Part shown: in pieces, positions 7,251 through 16,970 of the stretch | Layout of the letters: each line of letters starts with the position of its first letter | Position numbering within the stretch: the stretch's first letter is position 1 | Assembly (NCBI GenBank): GCA_019116245.1 | Contig: DXCC01000007.1 | Coordinates: 1 to 37,080, forward strand | Source of the DNA: Candidatus Tidjanibacter faecipullorum | GTDB taxonomy: Bacteria > Bacteroidota > Bacteroidia > Bacteroidales > Rikenellaceae | Direction: 5' to 3' | Length of the DNA: 37,080 nt | Translations under genes and position numbers: made by a program | The notes under the pieces: model-generated | What the model was told of the DNA's origin: nothing | The model's input: the letters and a program-made list of their open reading frames with translations, nothing else | Databases searched by the model: none

Positions 7251-7333
7251 CGGTTGTATTCACCTGCCGGAAAGCCCGGATCAAGCGAATCACAACACGC
7301 TATTTATCAATAATATACCATAACGACGCATCC

Positions 7334-8242
7334 ATGTCCGCTTACCACACTCCCGTACTGGCAGCCGAATCCATCGAAGGGCTCGACATCCGCCCGAACG
7401 GCGTCTATGCCGATCTCACCTTCGGCGGAGGCGGTCATTCGTCGCTCATCCTCTCTCACCTCGGCCCCGTCGGCCACCTGTATGCCTTTGACCAGGATGC
7501 GGACGCCCGAGCCAATGCCGAGGCGATTGACGATCCCCGTTTCACCTTCATCGAAAGCAATTTCCGCTTCCTGCGGGGACAGCTCCGCCTGCGCGGCATC
7601 ACCCAGGTGGACGGTGTGTTTGCCGACCTGGGCGTCTCGTCGCACCACTTCGACACCCCCGAACGCGGCTTCTCTTTCCGCTACGACACCCCGCTGGACA
7701 TGCGCATGAACCGCCGCGGAGGCATGACCGCCGCCGACATACTCAACCGATACGAGCCAGAACGGCTAACCGACATCTTCGGCCGCTGGGGCGAACTGCA
7801 AACTCCCTACAAGATTGCCAACTGCATCGAACGCGCCCGCGCGGAACGGCCGATCGTCACCGTATCGGATCTCACCGCCGCCGTGGCTCCCTGCACGCCG
7901 CGCAAGGACGAGGCCAAGTTCCTGACCAAGCTGTTCCAGGCATTGCGCATCGAGGTGAACGGCGAAATGCGCGCCCTGGAGATGGCACTCGAACAGAGCC
8001 TCAAGGTATTGCGTCCGGGAGGCCGACTGGCCGTCATCTCCTACCACTCGCTGGAGGACCGCACGGTCAAGAATTTCATGCGGAGCGGCAATTTCACCGG
8101 CGAGGTGGAGAAAGACTTCTTCGGCAACGCCGCCTCCCCCTTCGAGGTCGTTACCCGCAAGGCGATCACCCCCTCGGAGCGAGAACTGGCAGAAAACCCC
8201 CGCTCGCGCAGTGCGAAACTCCGCGTAGCCATCAAGAAATAA
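7334..8242 (+). CDS. rsmH: 16S rRNA (cytosine(1402)-N(4))-methyltransferase
   Basis: This 302-residue enzyme (formerly MraW) methylates N4 of C1402 in 16S rRNA using S-adenosylmethionine. It is recognised by the N-terminal YHTPVLAAESIEGL, the SAM-binding block YADLTFGGGGHSS, DLGVSSHHFDTPERGFSF, LDMRMN, TKLFQALRIEVNGE and the C-terminal ISYHSLEDRTVKNFM. The start at ATG 7334 (MSAYHTPVL) fits the family; the frame is open upstream but without family sequence. It is the first gene of the division and cell wall cluster. In Bacteroides the cluster usually begins with mraZ, which is not seen here. The next gene follows after 21 bp. Confidence 0.97.
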   Translation: MSAYHTPVLAAESIEGLDIRPNGVYADLTFGGGGHSSLILSHLGPVGHLYAFDQDADARANAEAIDDPRFTFIESNFRFLRGQLRLRGITQVDGVFADLGVSSHHFDTPERGFSFRYDTPLDMRMNRRGGMTAADILNRYEPERLTDIFGRWGELQTPYKIANCIERARAERPIVTVSDLTAAVAPCTPRKDEAKFLTKLFQALRIEVNGEMRALEMALEQSLKVLRPGGRLAVISYHSLEDRTVKNFMRSGNFTGEVEKDFFGNAASPFEVVTRKAITPSERELAENPRSRSAKLRVAIKK

Positions 8243-8263
8243 CCGGCAACCGCAACAACGATC

Positions 8264-8668
8264 ATGAGAAAGACGGAACCCATAGCCGACACCCCCGAAC
8301 AGGACCGGAAGCCGCTCGGCATCGTCGGTCAGGAAGAGCAGAAGCAGCCGCGCAGCAAGGCGGCCCGCGCCGCACGCGAGGTCATCACGGGTGACTTCAT
8401 GGGCGACAGCCGTTTCCGCCGCTGGTATCCGCTGGCCTGCTACTGCATTCTGCTCGTCTTTCTCTACATCGCCCACACGTTCAACTTCCAACGGCTCCAG
8501 CGTTCGGAGATCCAGCAGCGCATGGAGCTCAACAACGAACGGTCGCGCGCGATGGTCTTCTCCTCGATGCGCATGAACGCATCGCGCCACAGCCGCATCG
8601 TCGAAGAGATCGAACGGCGCGGCCTGAACCTCGAAGAGTCGACCGTACCGCCCAAAACCGTCAAATAA
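8264..8668 (+). CDS. ftsL: FtsL-like division protein
   Basis: This 134-residue bitopic protein has a cytoplasmic N-terminal region of about 55 residues rich in charged residues, one transmembrane segment (YPLACYCILLVFLYIAHTF, about 55-73) and a periplasmic helical region, FQRLQRSEIQQRMELNNE, likely to form a coiled coil. Sequence identity with E. coli FtsL is not recognisable. The call rests on topology, size and the position between rsmH and ftsI, where ftsL normally sits. FtsL would link the late divisome proteins and activate FtsW-FtsI at the septum. It is one member of a tightly spaced operon, 33 bp before ftsI. Confidence 0.8.
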   Translation: MRKTEPIADTPEQDRKPLGIVGQEEQKQPRSKAARAAREVITGDFMGDSRFRRWYPLACYCILLVFLYIAHTFNFQRLQRSEIQQRMELNNERSRAMVFSSMRMNASRHSRIVEEIERRGLNLEESTVPPKTVK

Positions 8669-8701
8669 AACCGTTCCACCAGCACGATAGAACCGACCGC
8701 C

Positions 8702-10888
8702 ATGTCATCCCGCCAGTCCGCACGCACGAATCCCCATCAGCAGAGCATCAAGAAGAGCATCATGTCCCGTGTCCGGGTGCTCTACGCGATCTTTGCCTTC
8801 GTGGCCGTGGCCATCTTCAGCATGATCATCGTCACGCAGTACGGTCCCAACGGCACGCCGCTGCGCAACCGGTCGGATCTGAAATGCTACAAGATGCTCG
8901 ACGTGCCCGCCTCGCGCGGCAACATCTATGCCCACGACGGCCGCATTCTGGTCACCGACTCGCCGTCGTATGACATCTCGCTCGACTTCACCGTGCTGGA
9001 CATGAGCGCCGAGGAGTTCAACCGCGCAGCCAACGCGCTGGCCGACAGTCTCAGCCGGACGATTCCCCAATACTCGAAGAGCTACTTTGTGAACCGGCTC
9101 CACGCCATCCGCAACAAGGCGCTGCGCGGCGGTCCGGGCAGTCAGAACCAGCGGCTGATCCGCGAAAAGGTCAATCAGATCCAGCTCGACCGCATCAAGA
9201 CCTTCCCCATCTTCAACAAGGGACGCCTCGGCGGCGGTCTGATCTATACCCAGGACGCCGAACGCTACAAACCATTCGGCACGCTGGCGGCCCGCACGCT
9301 CGGCAAACCGGGGGAGTTCGGTCTGGAGGCGTCGTTCAATGACGTGTTGTCGGGACACGACGGCCAGAACCTCTGCGTCCGGCTGGTGCGCGACGTCTGG
9401 GTGCCGGTCGTGAGCAAGGAGAATGTCGAATCCGTGAACGGCAAGGATCTGGTCACCACCATCGATGTCAACATGCAGGACATTGTCGAGACCGAACTGC
9501 GTCGCCAGATTCTCGACAAGCAGGCTACCTGCGGTACGGCCGTCATCATGGATGTCAAGACGGGCGAGATCCGCGCCATTTCCAACCTGACCCGATACGG
9601 CAACATCGTGCGCGACGACATCAACCACGCCATCACGATGCGCTGCGAACCTGGCTCCACCTTCAAGCTGGTGTCGCTCATGGCGCTGCTGGAGAAGTCC
9701 GGTTTCGAGCTCACCGACTCGATCGACTGCTCCTCCACGGGGCGCTACTACTATGAGGTGGGCCGCCGCCGCTTCCTGATCGCCGACGACCACAAGGTCG
9801 GCAAGACGACCATCCAGGGCATGTTCGAACAGTCGTCCAACATCGGCTTCGTGAAGATGATCGACAGCGCCTTCCACAACAAGCCGGAACGGTTCACCGA
9901 CTTTGTCAATTCGCTGCACATCGACCAGCCGATCAACATGCAGCTCACCGGCGGTCTGAAGCCGATCATCAAGGATCCGCGCCGGCCCAAGGAGACGGCC
10001 TGGGACGCCATCTCGCTCATCAAGATGGCCTACGGCTACGCCGTGGAGATCACGCCGATGCACACGCTCATGCTCTACAACGCCATCGCCAATGACGGCT
10101 GCATGGTGGCGCCGCGACTGGTGACGGCCGTCACCGAAGACGGCCACGTCGAGGAACAGTTCGACGTAGTGACCATCAACGACAAGCTGTGCAGCAGCCG
10201 CACGCTGCGGCTCGTCCGCCAGGCACTGGAAGGCGTGGTGGAGAACGGTACCGGTTCGCTGATGAAGAATCCGAACTACAAGGTGGCCGGCAAGACGGGT
10301 ACGGCCCAGGTGGCCATGCAGAACCGCGGCTACTCCGACGCGCGCGGCGGACGGGACTATCTGGCCACCTTCGTGGGTTACTTCCCGGCCGACAAGCCCC
10401 GCTACACCTGCATCGTGGCCATCAAGACCTACTACGGTCCCGGTTCGCGCCATACCTTCTACGGCGCCTCGCTGGCCGGTCCGGCCTTCAAGGCGATCGC
10501 CGACCGCGTCTATGCGCTGGAGGCCGACTGGCATGCCCCGCTGACCGAAACCGAAGATCCGGCCATCGCCTCGGTCAAGGGCGGTGACCTGTACGAAATC
10601 CGCACCGCAGCCTCGCGGCTGTCGGTCCGCACCGATGCCAACTGGCTCGCCGAGGGATGGGGCCGCACGCAGAAGGACTCCACGGGAATCGAGGTGCTGC
10701 CGCTCGAACCCCAGGAGGACGTCATGCCCGCCGTGACGGGCATGTCCCTCAAGGATGCCCTCTACCTGCTCGAAAGCCGCGGCCTGCGGGTACAGTTTTC
10801 CGGACGCGGCAAGGTGGTCGGCCAGTCGATCCGTGCCGGATCGCACATCACCGAGGGCGCCACGGTCTCCCTGACCTTGCGCCCCTGA
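8702..10888 (+). CDS. ftsI: Septal peptidoglycan transpeptidase (penicillin-binding protein 3 type) with PASTA domain
   Basis: This 728-residue class B penicillin-binding protein crosslinks septal peptidoglycan. One transmembrane segment lies near residues 26-46, followed by the dimerisation/pedestal domain with PASRGNIYAHDGRIL. The transpeptidase motifs are S319-T-F-K322 (catalytic Ser319), S378-S-N380 and K531-T-G533. The last ~60 residues (PAVTGMSLKDALYLLESRG to TVSLTLRP) form one PASTA domain, giving a SpoVD-like layout longer than E. coli FtsI. ATG 8702 is used; an in-frame ATG at 8762 (MSRVRVLYA) would drop 20 basic cytoplasmic residues. It works with FtsW, encoded downstream, and is activated by FtsL and FtsQ. 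Confidence 0.95.
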   Translation: MSSRQSARTNPHQQSIKKSIMSRVRVLYAIFAFVAVAIFSMIIVTQYGPNGTPLRNRSDLKCYKMLDVPASRGNIYAHDGRILVTDSPSYDISLDFTVLDMSAEEFNRAANALADSLSRTIPQYSKSYFVNRLHAIRNKALRGGPGSQNQRLIREKVNQIQLDRIKTFPIFNKGRLGGGLIYTQDAERYKPFGTLAARTLGKPGEFGLEASFNDVLSGHDGQNLCVRLVRDVWVPVVSKENVESVNGKDLVTTIDVNMQDIVETELRRQILDKQATCGTAVIMDVKTGEIRAISNLTRYGNIVRDDINHAITMRCEPGSTFKLVSLMALLEKSGFELTDSIDCSSTGRYYYEVGRRRFLIADDHKVGKTTIQGMFEQSSNIGFVKMIDSAFHNKPERFTDFVNSLHIDQPINMQLTGGLKPIIKDPRRPKETAWDAISLIKMAYGYAVEITPMHTLMLYNAIANDGCMVAPRLVTAVTEDGHVEEQFDVVTINDKLCSSRTLRLVRQALEGVVENGTGSLMKNPNYKVAGKTGTAQVAMQNRGYSDARGGRDYLATFVGYFPADKPRYTCIVAIKTYYGPGSRHTFYGASLAGPAFKAIADRVYALEADWHAPLTETEDPAIASVKGGDLYEIRTAASRLSVRTDANWLAEGWGRTQKDSTGIEVLPLEPQEDVMPAVTGMSLKDALYLLESRGLRVQFSGRGKVVGQSIRAGSHITEGATVSLTLRP

Positions 10889-10921
10889 CCCCCATAGCGA
10901 AACGATCAATATATTCCAGAT

Positions 10922-12394
<1,473 letters not shown>

Positions 12395-12429
12395 CCCGCA
12401 CCCGATCGACAACCGACCGGATAATTCGG

Positions 12430-12438
12430 TACTTTTAC
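12430..12438 (+). promoter_or_regulatory. Possible internal -7 element before mraY
   Basis: TACTTTTAC resembles TAnnTTTG with A for the last G and stands in an unusually AT-rich 85-bp gap between murE and mraY, inside an otherwise tightly packed GC-rich operon. No -33 element is evident. It is only a candidate internal promoter. Confidence 0.3.
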
Positions 12439-12479
12439 GCTCCGAAAAAACACAATTTGCACTCTTCAGAACGACAGCC

Positions 12480-13772
12480 ATGCTCTACGCACTACTGGAA
12501 TACCTCGAGGCCCACTTCAACCTGCCCGGCACGGGCCTCTTCCAATACCTCTCCTTCCGTTCGGCCTGCGCCATCATCTTCGCGCTGCTGATCGGAGCCA
12601 TCTTCGGCAAGAAGATCATCGAACGCCTGCGCCGCCACCAGATCGGCGAGGAGATCCGCAACCTCGGTCTGGAGGGCCAGATGGAGAAACGGGGTACCCC
12701 CACCATGGGCGGCATGATCATTCTCGGCGCCATGCTCATTCCCGTGGTGCTCTTCTGCGACCTGGGCAACGTCTATGTCCAGCTGATGATCGTCTCCTCG
12801 GTGTGGCTCGGCCTGCTGGGCTTTGCGGATGACTATATCAAGGTGTTCCGCAAGCACAAGGAGGGGCTCAAGGGCAAGTTCAAGATTGTCGGCCAGGTAG
12901 GTCTAGGCATCATTGTCGGCACGACCATGTGTTTCAGCAACGACATCGTCATCGTCGAGAAGGCCCATTCGCAGACGGCCGCCGCACAACAGTACGCCGC
13001 CCCCCTGCCGGGTACCGAAACGCCGACCACCCTGCTGCCGCAGGAAGGCTACGAAAAGGATGCGCCGGCCGACTCGGCCCTCGGCCAGCTGAAAACCACG
13101 AAGACCACCATTCCCTTCGTCAAGAACAACGAATTCGACTACCACTGGCTCGTGCCGTCGCACTCCGCATGGGGCGACGCGCTGACGTGGCTGATCTACG
13201 TGCTGGTGGCCATCTTCATCATCACGGCCGTCTCCAACGGAGCGAACCTCACCGACGGACTCGACGGACTGGCGACGGGCGTATCGGCCGTCATCATCGT
13301 CATTCTGGGCGTCTTTGCCTACCTCTCCGGCAACATCATCTACTCGGACTACCTGAACATCATGTACATTCCGGGGACGGGCGAGCTGATGGTCTTCGCC
13401 GCCGCGCTGGTGGGCGCCCTGATCGGCTTCCTGTGGTACAACTGCTATCCGGCCCAGGTCTTCATGGGCGATACGGGCAGCCTCGCCCTGGGCGGCATCA
13501 TCGCCGTCTTCGCCCTGCTGGTGCGCAAGGAGCTGCTGCTGCCGCTGCTGTGCGGCATCTTTCTGGTGGAGGCTGTCTCCACGATGATTCAGGTCTCCTA
13601 CTTCAAGTACACGAAAATGCGCTACGGCGAGGGACGCCGCTATTTCCTGATGGCGCCGCTGCACCACCACTACCAAAAGAAGGGCATCCCGGAGAACAAG
13701 ATCGTCGTCCGTTTCTGGATCGTCCAGATCCTGCTGGCGGCCCTGACCCTCGTCACACTCAAAATACGTTAG
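12480..13772 (+). CDS. mraY: Phospho-MurNAc-pentapeptide translocase
   Basis: This 430-residue polytopic membrane enzyme transfers phospho-MurNAc-pentapeptide from UDP to undecaprenyl phosphate, making lipid I. Family motifs are [17 protein letters not shown] with the Asp pair, [24 protein letters not shown] and the histidine block [14 protein letters not shown]. It is longer than the usual ~360 residues. The extra sequence lies after the third cytoplasmic motif, at about residues 155-235, as a Pro/Thr/Gln-rich non-hydrophobic stretch before the helix [16 protein letters not shown], so it should be a periplasmic loop. Longer MraY forms occur in Bacteroidetes. murD follows after only 4 bp. Confidence 0.96.
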   Translation: MLYALLEYLEAHFNLPGTGLFQYLSFRSACAIIFALLIGAIFGKKIIERLRRHQIGEEIRNLGLEGQMEKRGTPTMGGMIILGAMLIPVVLFCDLGNVYVQLMIVSSVWLGLLGFADDYIKVFRKHKEGLKGKFKIVGQVGLGIIVGTTMCFSNDIVIVEKAHSQTAAAQQYAAPLPGTETPTTLLPQEGYEKDAPADSALGQLKTTKTTIPFVKNNEFDYHWLVPSHSAWGDALTWLIYVLVAIFIITAVSNGANLTDGLDGLATGVSAVIIVILGVFAYLSGNIIYSDYLNIMYIPGTGELMVFAAALVGALIGFLWYNCYPAQVFMGDTGSLALGGIIAVFALLVRKELLLPLLCGIFLVEAVSTMIQVSYFKYTKMRYGEGRRYFLMAPLHHHYQKKGIPENKIVVRFWIVQILLAALTLVTLKIR

Positions 13773-13776
13773 CATC

Positions 13777-15153
13777 ATGAAAAAAGCTGTCATACTGGGT
13801 GGCGGCGAGAGCGGTTGCGGCTCCGCCGTGCTGGCCAAAGCCAAAGGCTGGAAGGTGTTCCTCACCGACCGCGGCACCATCGCCCCGAAATACCTCGAAC
13901 TGCTCGACCGCTACGGCATCGACTACGAGCAGGGAGCCCACACCGAATCGTCCATTCTCGACGCCGACCTGGCCATCAAGAGTCCGGGCATTCCGGACAC
14001 GGCGCCGATCGTCGTGAAGCTGCACGAGCAGGGCATTCCCGTCATCTCCGAGATCGAGTTTGCCGGCCGCTACACGAAGGGCCGGACGATCTGCATCACC
14101 GGTTCGAACGGCAAAACAACCACCACCACCCTGCTGGGCCGCATTCTGCAGGCCGCCGGCTACGACTCGGCCGTGGGAGGCAACATCGGCGAGAGCTTCG
14201 CCTATACGGTAGCCACCACCGACAAGGCGTGGTATGTCCTGGAGCTGAGCAGTTTCCAGCTTGACGGCATCGAGACCTTCCGGCCCGACATCGCCGTGCT
14301 GACCAACATCACGCCCGACCACCTGGACCGCTACGGCTACGTTTTCCAGAACTACATCGACAGCAAGTTCCGCATCATCCGCAACCAGCGGCCGGAGGAT
14401 TACTTCATCTACGACATCGACAATCCCGTGGTCAGCCGCGAAGTGGCCCTCCGCACCCCCGCCCTGCGCATGCTGCCCTTCGCCGCCCAGCACCCCTACG
14501 GCATCGGGACCGACACCTCGGCCTTTGACCGTCCGGGCGCCTTCCTGACCGATGGCGACCACTTCCGCGCCTCGGTCGGCGACCGCACCGTGACGATCGA
14601 CATCCGCCGGATGGGCATCAAGGGCATCCACAATACCTACAACGCCATGGCCGCCGCGCTGGCAGCCCTGGCCGCAGGCGTCGAGCCCGCCGTGATTGCC
14701 GACACGCTCTACACCTTCGAAGGCGTAGAACACCGCATGGAATTTGCCGGTTGCGTGAACGGCGTCACCTACATCAACGACTCGAAGGGCACGAACGTCG
14801 ATTCGACCTGGTATGCCCTGGACAGCATGCGCACCCCCACCGTGTGGATCGCCGGCGGTACGGACAAGGGCAACGACTACGAGACGCTCAAACCGCTGGC
14901 CCGCGAAAAGGTCAAGGCGCTGGTCTGCATGGGTGTGGACAACGCCAAGCTGATTGCCAGCTTCACGGGCGTGGTGCCGGCCGTCTATGACACCCATTCG
15001 CTGGCCGACACGATGCGCATCTGCGCCGAAATCGCCACCGAAGGCGACACGGTGCTGCTCTCGCCGGCCTGTGCCAGCTTTGACCTGTTCAAGAATTACG
15101 AAGATCGCGGACGGCAGTTCAAGGCGGCCGTCCAGGCGCTGCAAAAACGCTGA
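13777..15153 (+). CDS. murD: UDP-MurNAc-L-alanine:D-glutamate ligase
   Basis: This 458-residue cytoplasmic Mur ligase adds D-glutamate to UDP-MurNAc-L-Ala. The N-terminal Rossmann-type domain begins AVILGGGESGCGSAVLA, the P-loop GSNGKTTTTTLL starts at residue 109, and ELSSFQLDGIETFRPDIAV, NITPDHLDRYG, EHRMEF, NDSKGTN and the late block GGTDKGNDYETL are all typical of MurD. The length is normal. It lies 4 bp after mraY and 6 bp before ftsW, so translation is probably coupled. Confidence 0.96.
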   Translation: MKKAVILGGGESGCGSAVLAKAKGWKVFLTDRGTIAPKYLELLDRYGIDYEQGAHTESSILDADLAIKSPGIPDTAPIVVKLHEQGIPVISEIEFAGRYTKGRTICITGSNGKTTTTTLLGRILQAAGYDSAVGGNIGESFAYTVATTDKAWYVLELSSFQLDGIETFRPDIAVLTNITPDHLDRYGYVFQNYIDSKFRIIRNQRPEDYFIYDIDNPVVSREVALRTPALRMLPFAAQHPYGIGTDTSAFDRPGAFLTDGDHFRASVGDRTVTIDIRRMGIKGIHNTYNAMAAALAALAAGVEPAVIADTLYTFEGVEHRMEFAGCVNGVTYINDSKGTNVDSTWYALDSMRTPTVWIAGGTDKGNDYETLKPLAREKVKALVCMGVDNAKLIASFTGVVPAVYDTHSLADTMRICAEIATEGDTVLLSPACASFDLFKNYEDRGRQFKAAVQALQKR

Positions 15154-15159
15154 CACCCC

Positions 15160-16896
15160 ATGAGGTTCCGCAGACGCCATACCGACCGTACCCCCGACAC
15201 CGCCGGGCAGTCCGGTGCTTCCCCGCAGGCCGCACCGGCTGACGGAACCGCACCCGCCCTCGGCGCCGAGGCCCGACGGCTCACCGAAGAGGCGGCCCAT
15301 GCCATCGGCACGGGGGCCCGCAAGCTCTCGGACGCGGCCGTCCACACGATCGCACCGGAGGCCAAACGGCTCACCGAAGAGGCGGCCCACGCCATCGGCA
15401 CGGGGGCCCGCAAGCTCTCGGATACGGCCGTTCACACGATCGCACCGGAGGCCAAACGGCTCACCGGGGAGGCGGCCCACGCCATCGGCGAAGGGGCCAA
15501 ACGGCTCTCGTCGGCAGCCGCCGAAGCCATCGGTCCGGAAGCCAAACGACTCACCGAAGCGGGCATGAAGCTCGGCCGCCAGGCCCAGAAGAAGGGGCGC
15601 CGCTGGATCGACGCCATCTTCGGCGGCGACAAGGTGCTGTGGACGGTGATCGTCATCCTGCTGATCTTCTCCATGCTGCTGACCTTCTCGGCCACGGTCT
15701 ACAAGCCGGGCGGCACCCCGACCGCCAAGCTGTTCAACCAGCTGTTCTTCATCTTCCTGGGTATCGGCTCCCTGCTGGTCGTCCACCTGATCCGCTACCA
15801 GATCTACGGACGGCTAGCCAACTTCGTCTTCTTCACCGGTCTGGTACTCACCGTACTGGCCATGCTGATCGGCCCGGAAGGAGCCGGTGCACGACGCGAC
15901 CTGGTCATCCCCGTCATCAATCAGCCCATCCAGCCGTTCGAGATTCTGAAGATCGGCGTCCTGATGGTGCTGGCCAAACAGCTGGCCCGCCGCCAGAAGA
16001 CCATCGAACATACCCCCATCCTGCCCAGCCTCAACCCGCTCCGATGGATGCAGGATGCACAGGGCAACATGGACATTCTGCGCTATGAAACGATCCCGCT
16101 GCTGGGTCCCATCGCCATTACCTGCGTGCTGACCTTCCTCTCGGTGGGCAACTCGACGACCCTCATCATCGCCACCACCTGCATGGTGATGCTCTTCATC
16201 GGCCGCGTGCGCATGGCCGACCTGGGCAAGATCGTCGCGCTGGTGGCCGTGGCGGGCATCGTCTTCTTTGCCGTGGGACTGGGCCGAAGCGACACGGGCC
16301 GCAGCCGTATGGCCAGCTTCAAGCCCGACATGCTCACCAAACACGTCGCCTACACGCGCGACAGCATCGAGATCTACTCCTACCCGCCCGCCGTCACCCC
16401 CGACGGCAAAGTGGTCCCCGGCGAAACCGACCAGTCGATCAACGCCAAAATGTCGATCGCCTCGGGCGGCTTCTTCGGCAAGGGCCCGGGCATGAGCACC
16501 CACCGCTCAAACCTGGCCGAGGCGGAACGCGACTTCGCCTACGCCTTCATCATCGAGGAGTACGGCGCCGTGGGAGGCCTGATCATCCTGCTGCTCTACC
16601 TGTGGCTCTTCTTCCGGACCATCCAGATCTTCAAGAAGTGCGGCACGGCCTTCCCCAGCCTGCTGGTGCTGGGACTCGGCCTGATGATCGTCCTGCAGGC
16701 GATGATCCACATGCTCGTCTCGGTGTCGCTCTTCCCCATCACCGGCCAGCAGCTGCCGCTGATCAGCAAGGGCGGTTCGTCGCTGGTCTTCACCCTCATG
16801 GCGCTGGGCATGATTCTGGGTGTCAGCCGCCAGACGGCGGAACGCACCCTCGACACCCCCAAAAACGAATCGCTTTTTGAACACAACAACGACTGA
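15160..16896 (+). CDS. ftsW: Septal peptidoglycan glycosyltransferase FtsW with repeat-containing N-terminal extension
   Basis: This is a SEDS-family polymerase that builds septal glycan strands together with FtsI. The membrane core starts near residue 157 (KVLWTVIVILLIFSMLL) and carries family blocks RSRMASF, ASGGFFGKGPGMS, AERDFAYAFIIEEYGAVGG and TGQQLPLISKGGSS. The full frame gives 578 residues, against about 380-440 for most FtsW. The excess is a cytoplasmic N-terminal region: a basic start, a Pro/Ala-rich stretch, then six 15-residue units (38-127) and a partial seventh. Starting at the in-frame ATG at 15565 would give a normal 443-residue FtsW. However, ATG 15160 is only 6 bp after murD, the repeats keep frame and silent changes are frequent among them, so I favour the long form. 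Confidence 0.93.
   Translation: MRFRRRHTDRTPDTAGQSGASPQAAPADGTAPALGAEARRLTEEAAHAIGTGARKLSDAAVHTIAPEAKRLTEEAAHAIGTGARKLSDTAVHTIAPEAKRLTGEAAHAIGEGAKRLSSAAAEAIGPEAKRLTEAGMKLGRQAQKKGRRWIDAIFGGDKVLWTVIVILLIFSMLLTFSATVYKPGGTPTAKLFNQLFFIFLGIGSLLVVHLIRYQIYGRLANFVFFTGLVLTVLAMLIGPEGAGARRDLVIPVINQPIQPFEILKIGVLMVLAKQLARRQKTIEHTPILPSLNPLRWMQDAQGNMDILRYETIPLLGPIAITCVLTFLSVGNSTTLIIATTCMVMLFIGRVRMADLGKIVALVAVAGIVFFAVGLGRSDTGRSRMASFKPDMLTKHVAYTRDSIEIYSYPPAVTPDGKVVPGETDQSINAKMSIASGGFFGKGPGMSTHRSNLAEAERDFAYAFIIEEYGAVGGLIILLLYLWLFFRTIQIFKKCGTAFPSLLVLGLGLMIVLQAMIHMLVSVSLFPITGQQLPLISKGGSSLVFTLMALGMILGVSRQTAERTLDTPKNESLFEHNND
15271..15540 (+). repeat. Three tandem 90-bp repeats in the 5' part of ftsW
   Basis: Copies lie at 15271-15360, 15361-15450 and 15451-15540, with a decayed partial copy after 15541. 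Copies 1 and 2 differ at 6 of 90 bases by my count: three codons change silently and two conservatively (Arg/Lys, Ala/Thr). Copy 3 is more diverged. Each 30-codon unit encodes two related 15-residue segments, with a pattern close to A-[KR]-[KR]-L-[ST]-x-x-A-x-x-x-I-[GA]-x-[GE]. The frame is preserved throughout, which supports translation. Hydrophobic positions 1, 4, 8 and 12 suggest short amphipathic helices broken by Gly or Pro. Confidence 0.95.
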
Positions 16897-16970
16897 TCGC
16901 CCGCAGCGACCGGTCCCAATCCATACGCCGCCCCCCTGCCGGGCCGACGGCAAACGAACGAATAGGAACG

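Noticed and set aside
8705-10909. Open frame of 734 codons antisense to ftsI
   Set aside because: The product is rich in His, Asp, Gly and Val with no domain, and it mirrors ftsI almost exactly in extent. It is a shadow of the real gene.
15271-15540. Tandem repeats as a possible CRISPR array or intergenic element
   Set aside because: Units are contiguous without spacers, are a multiple of three, keep the ftsW frame and show silent changes, so they are coding repeats.
13759-15786. Open frame of 675 codons antisense to murD and the start of ftsW
   Set aside because: No motifs are visible, and the repeated GRVRELAGPRADG-type sequence only mirrors the ftsW repeats. The sense strand carries MurD and FtsW motifs.
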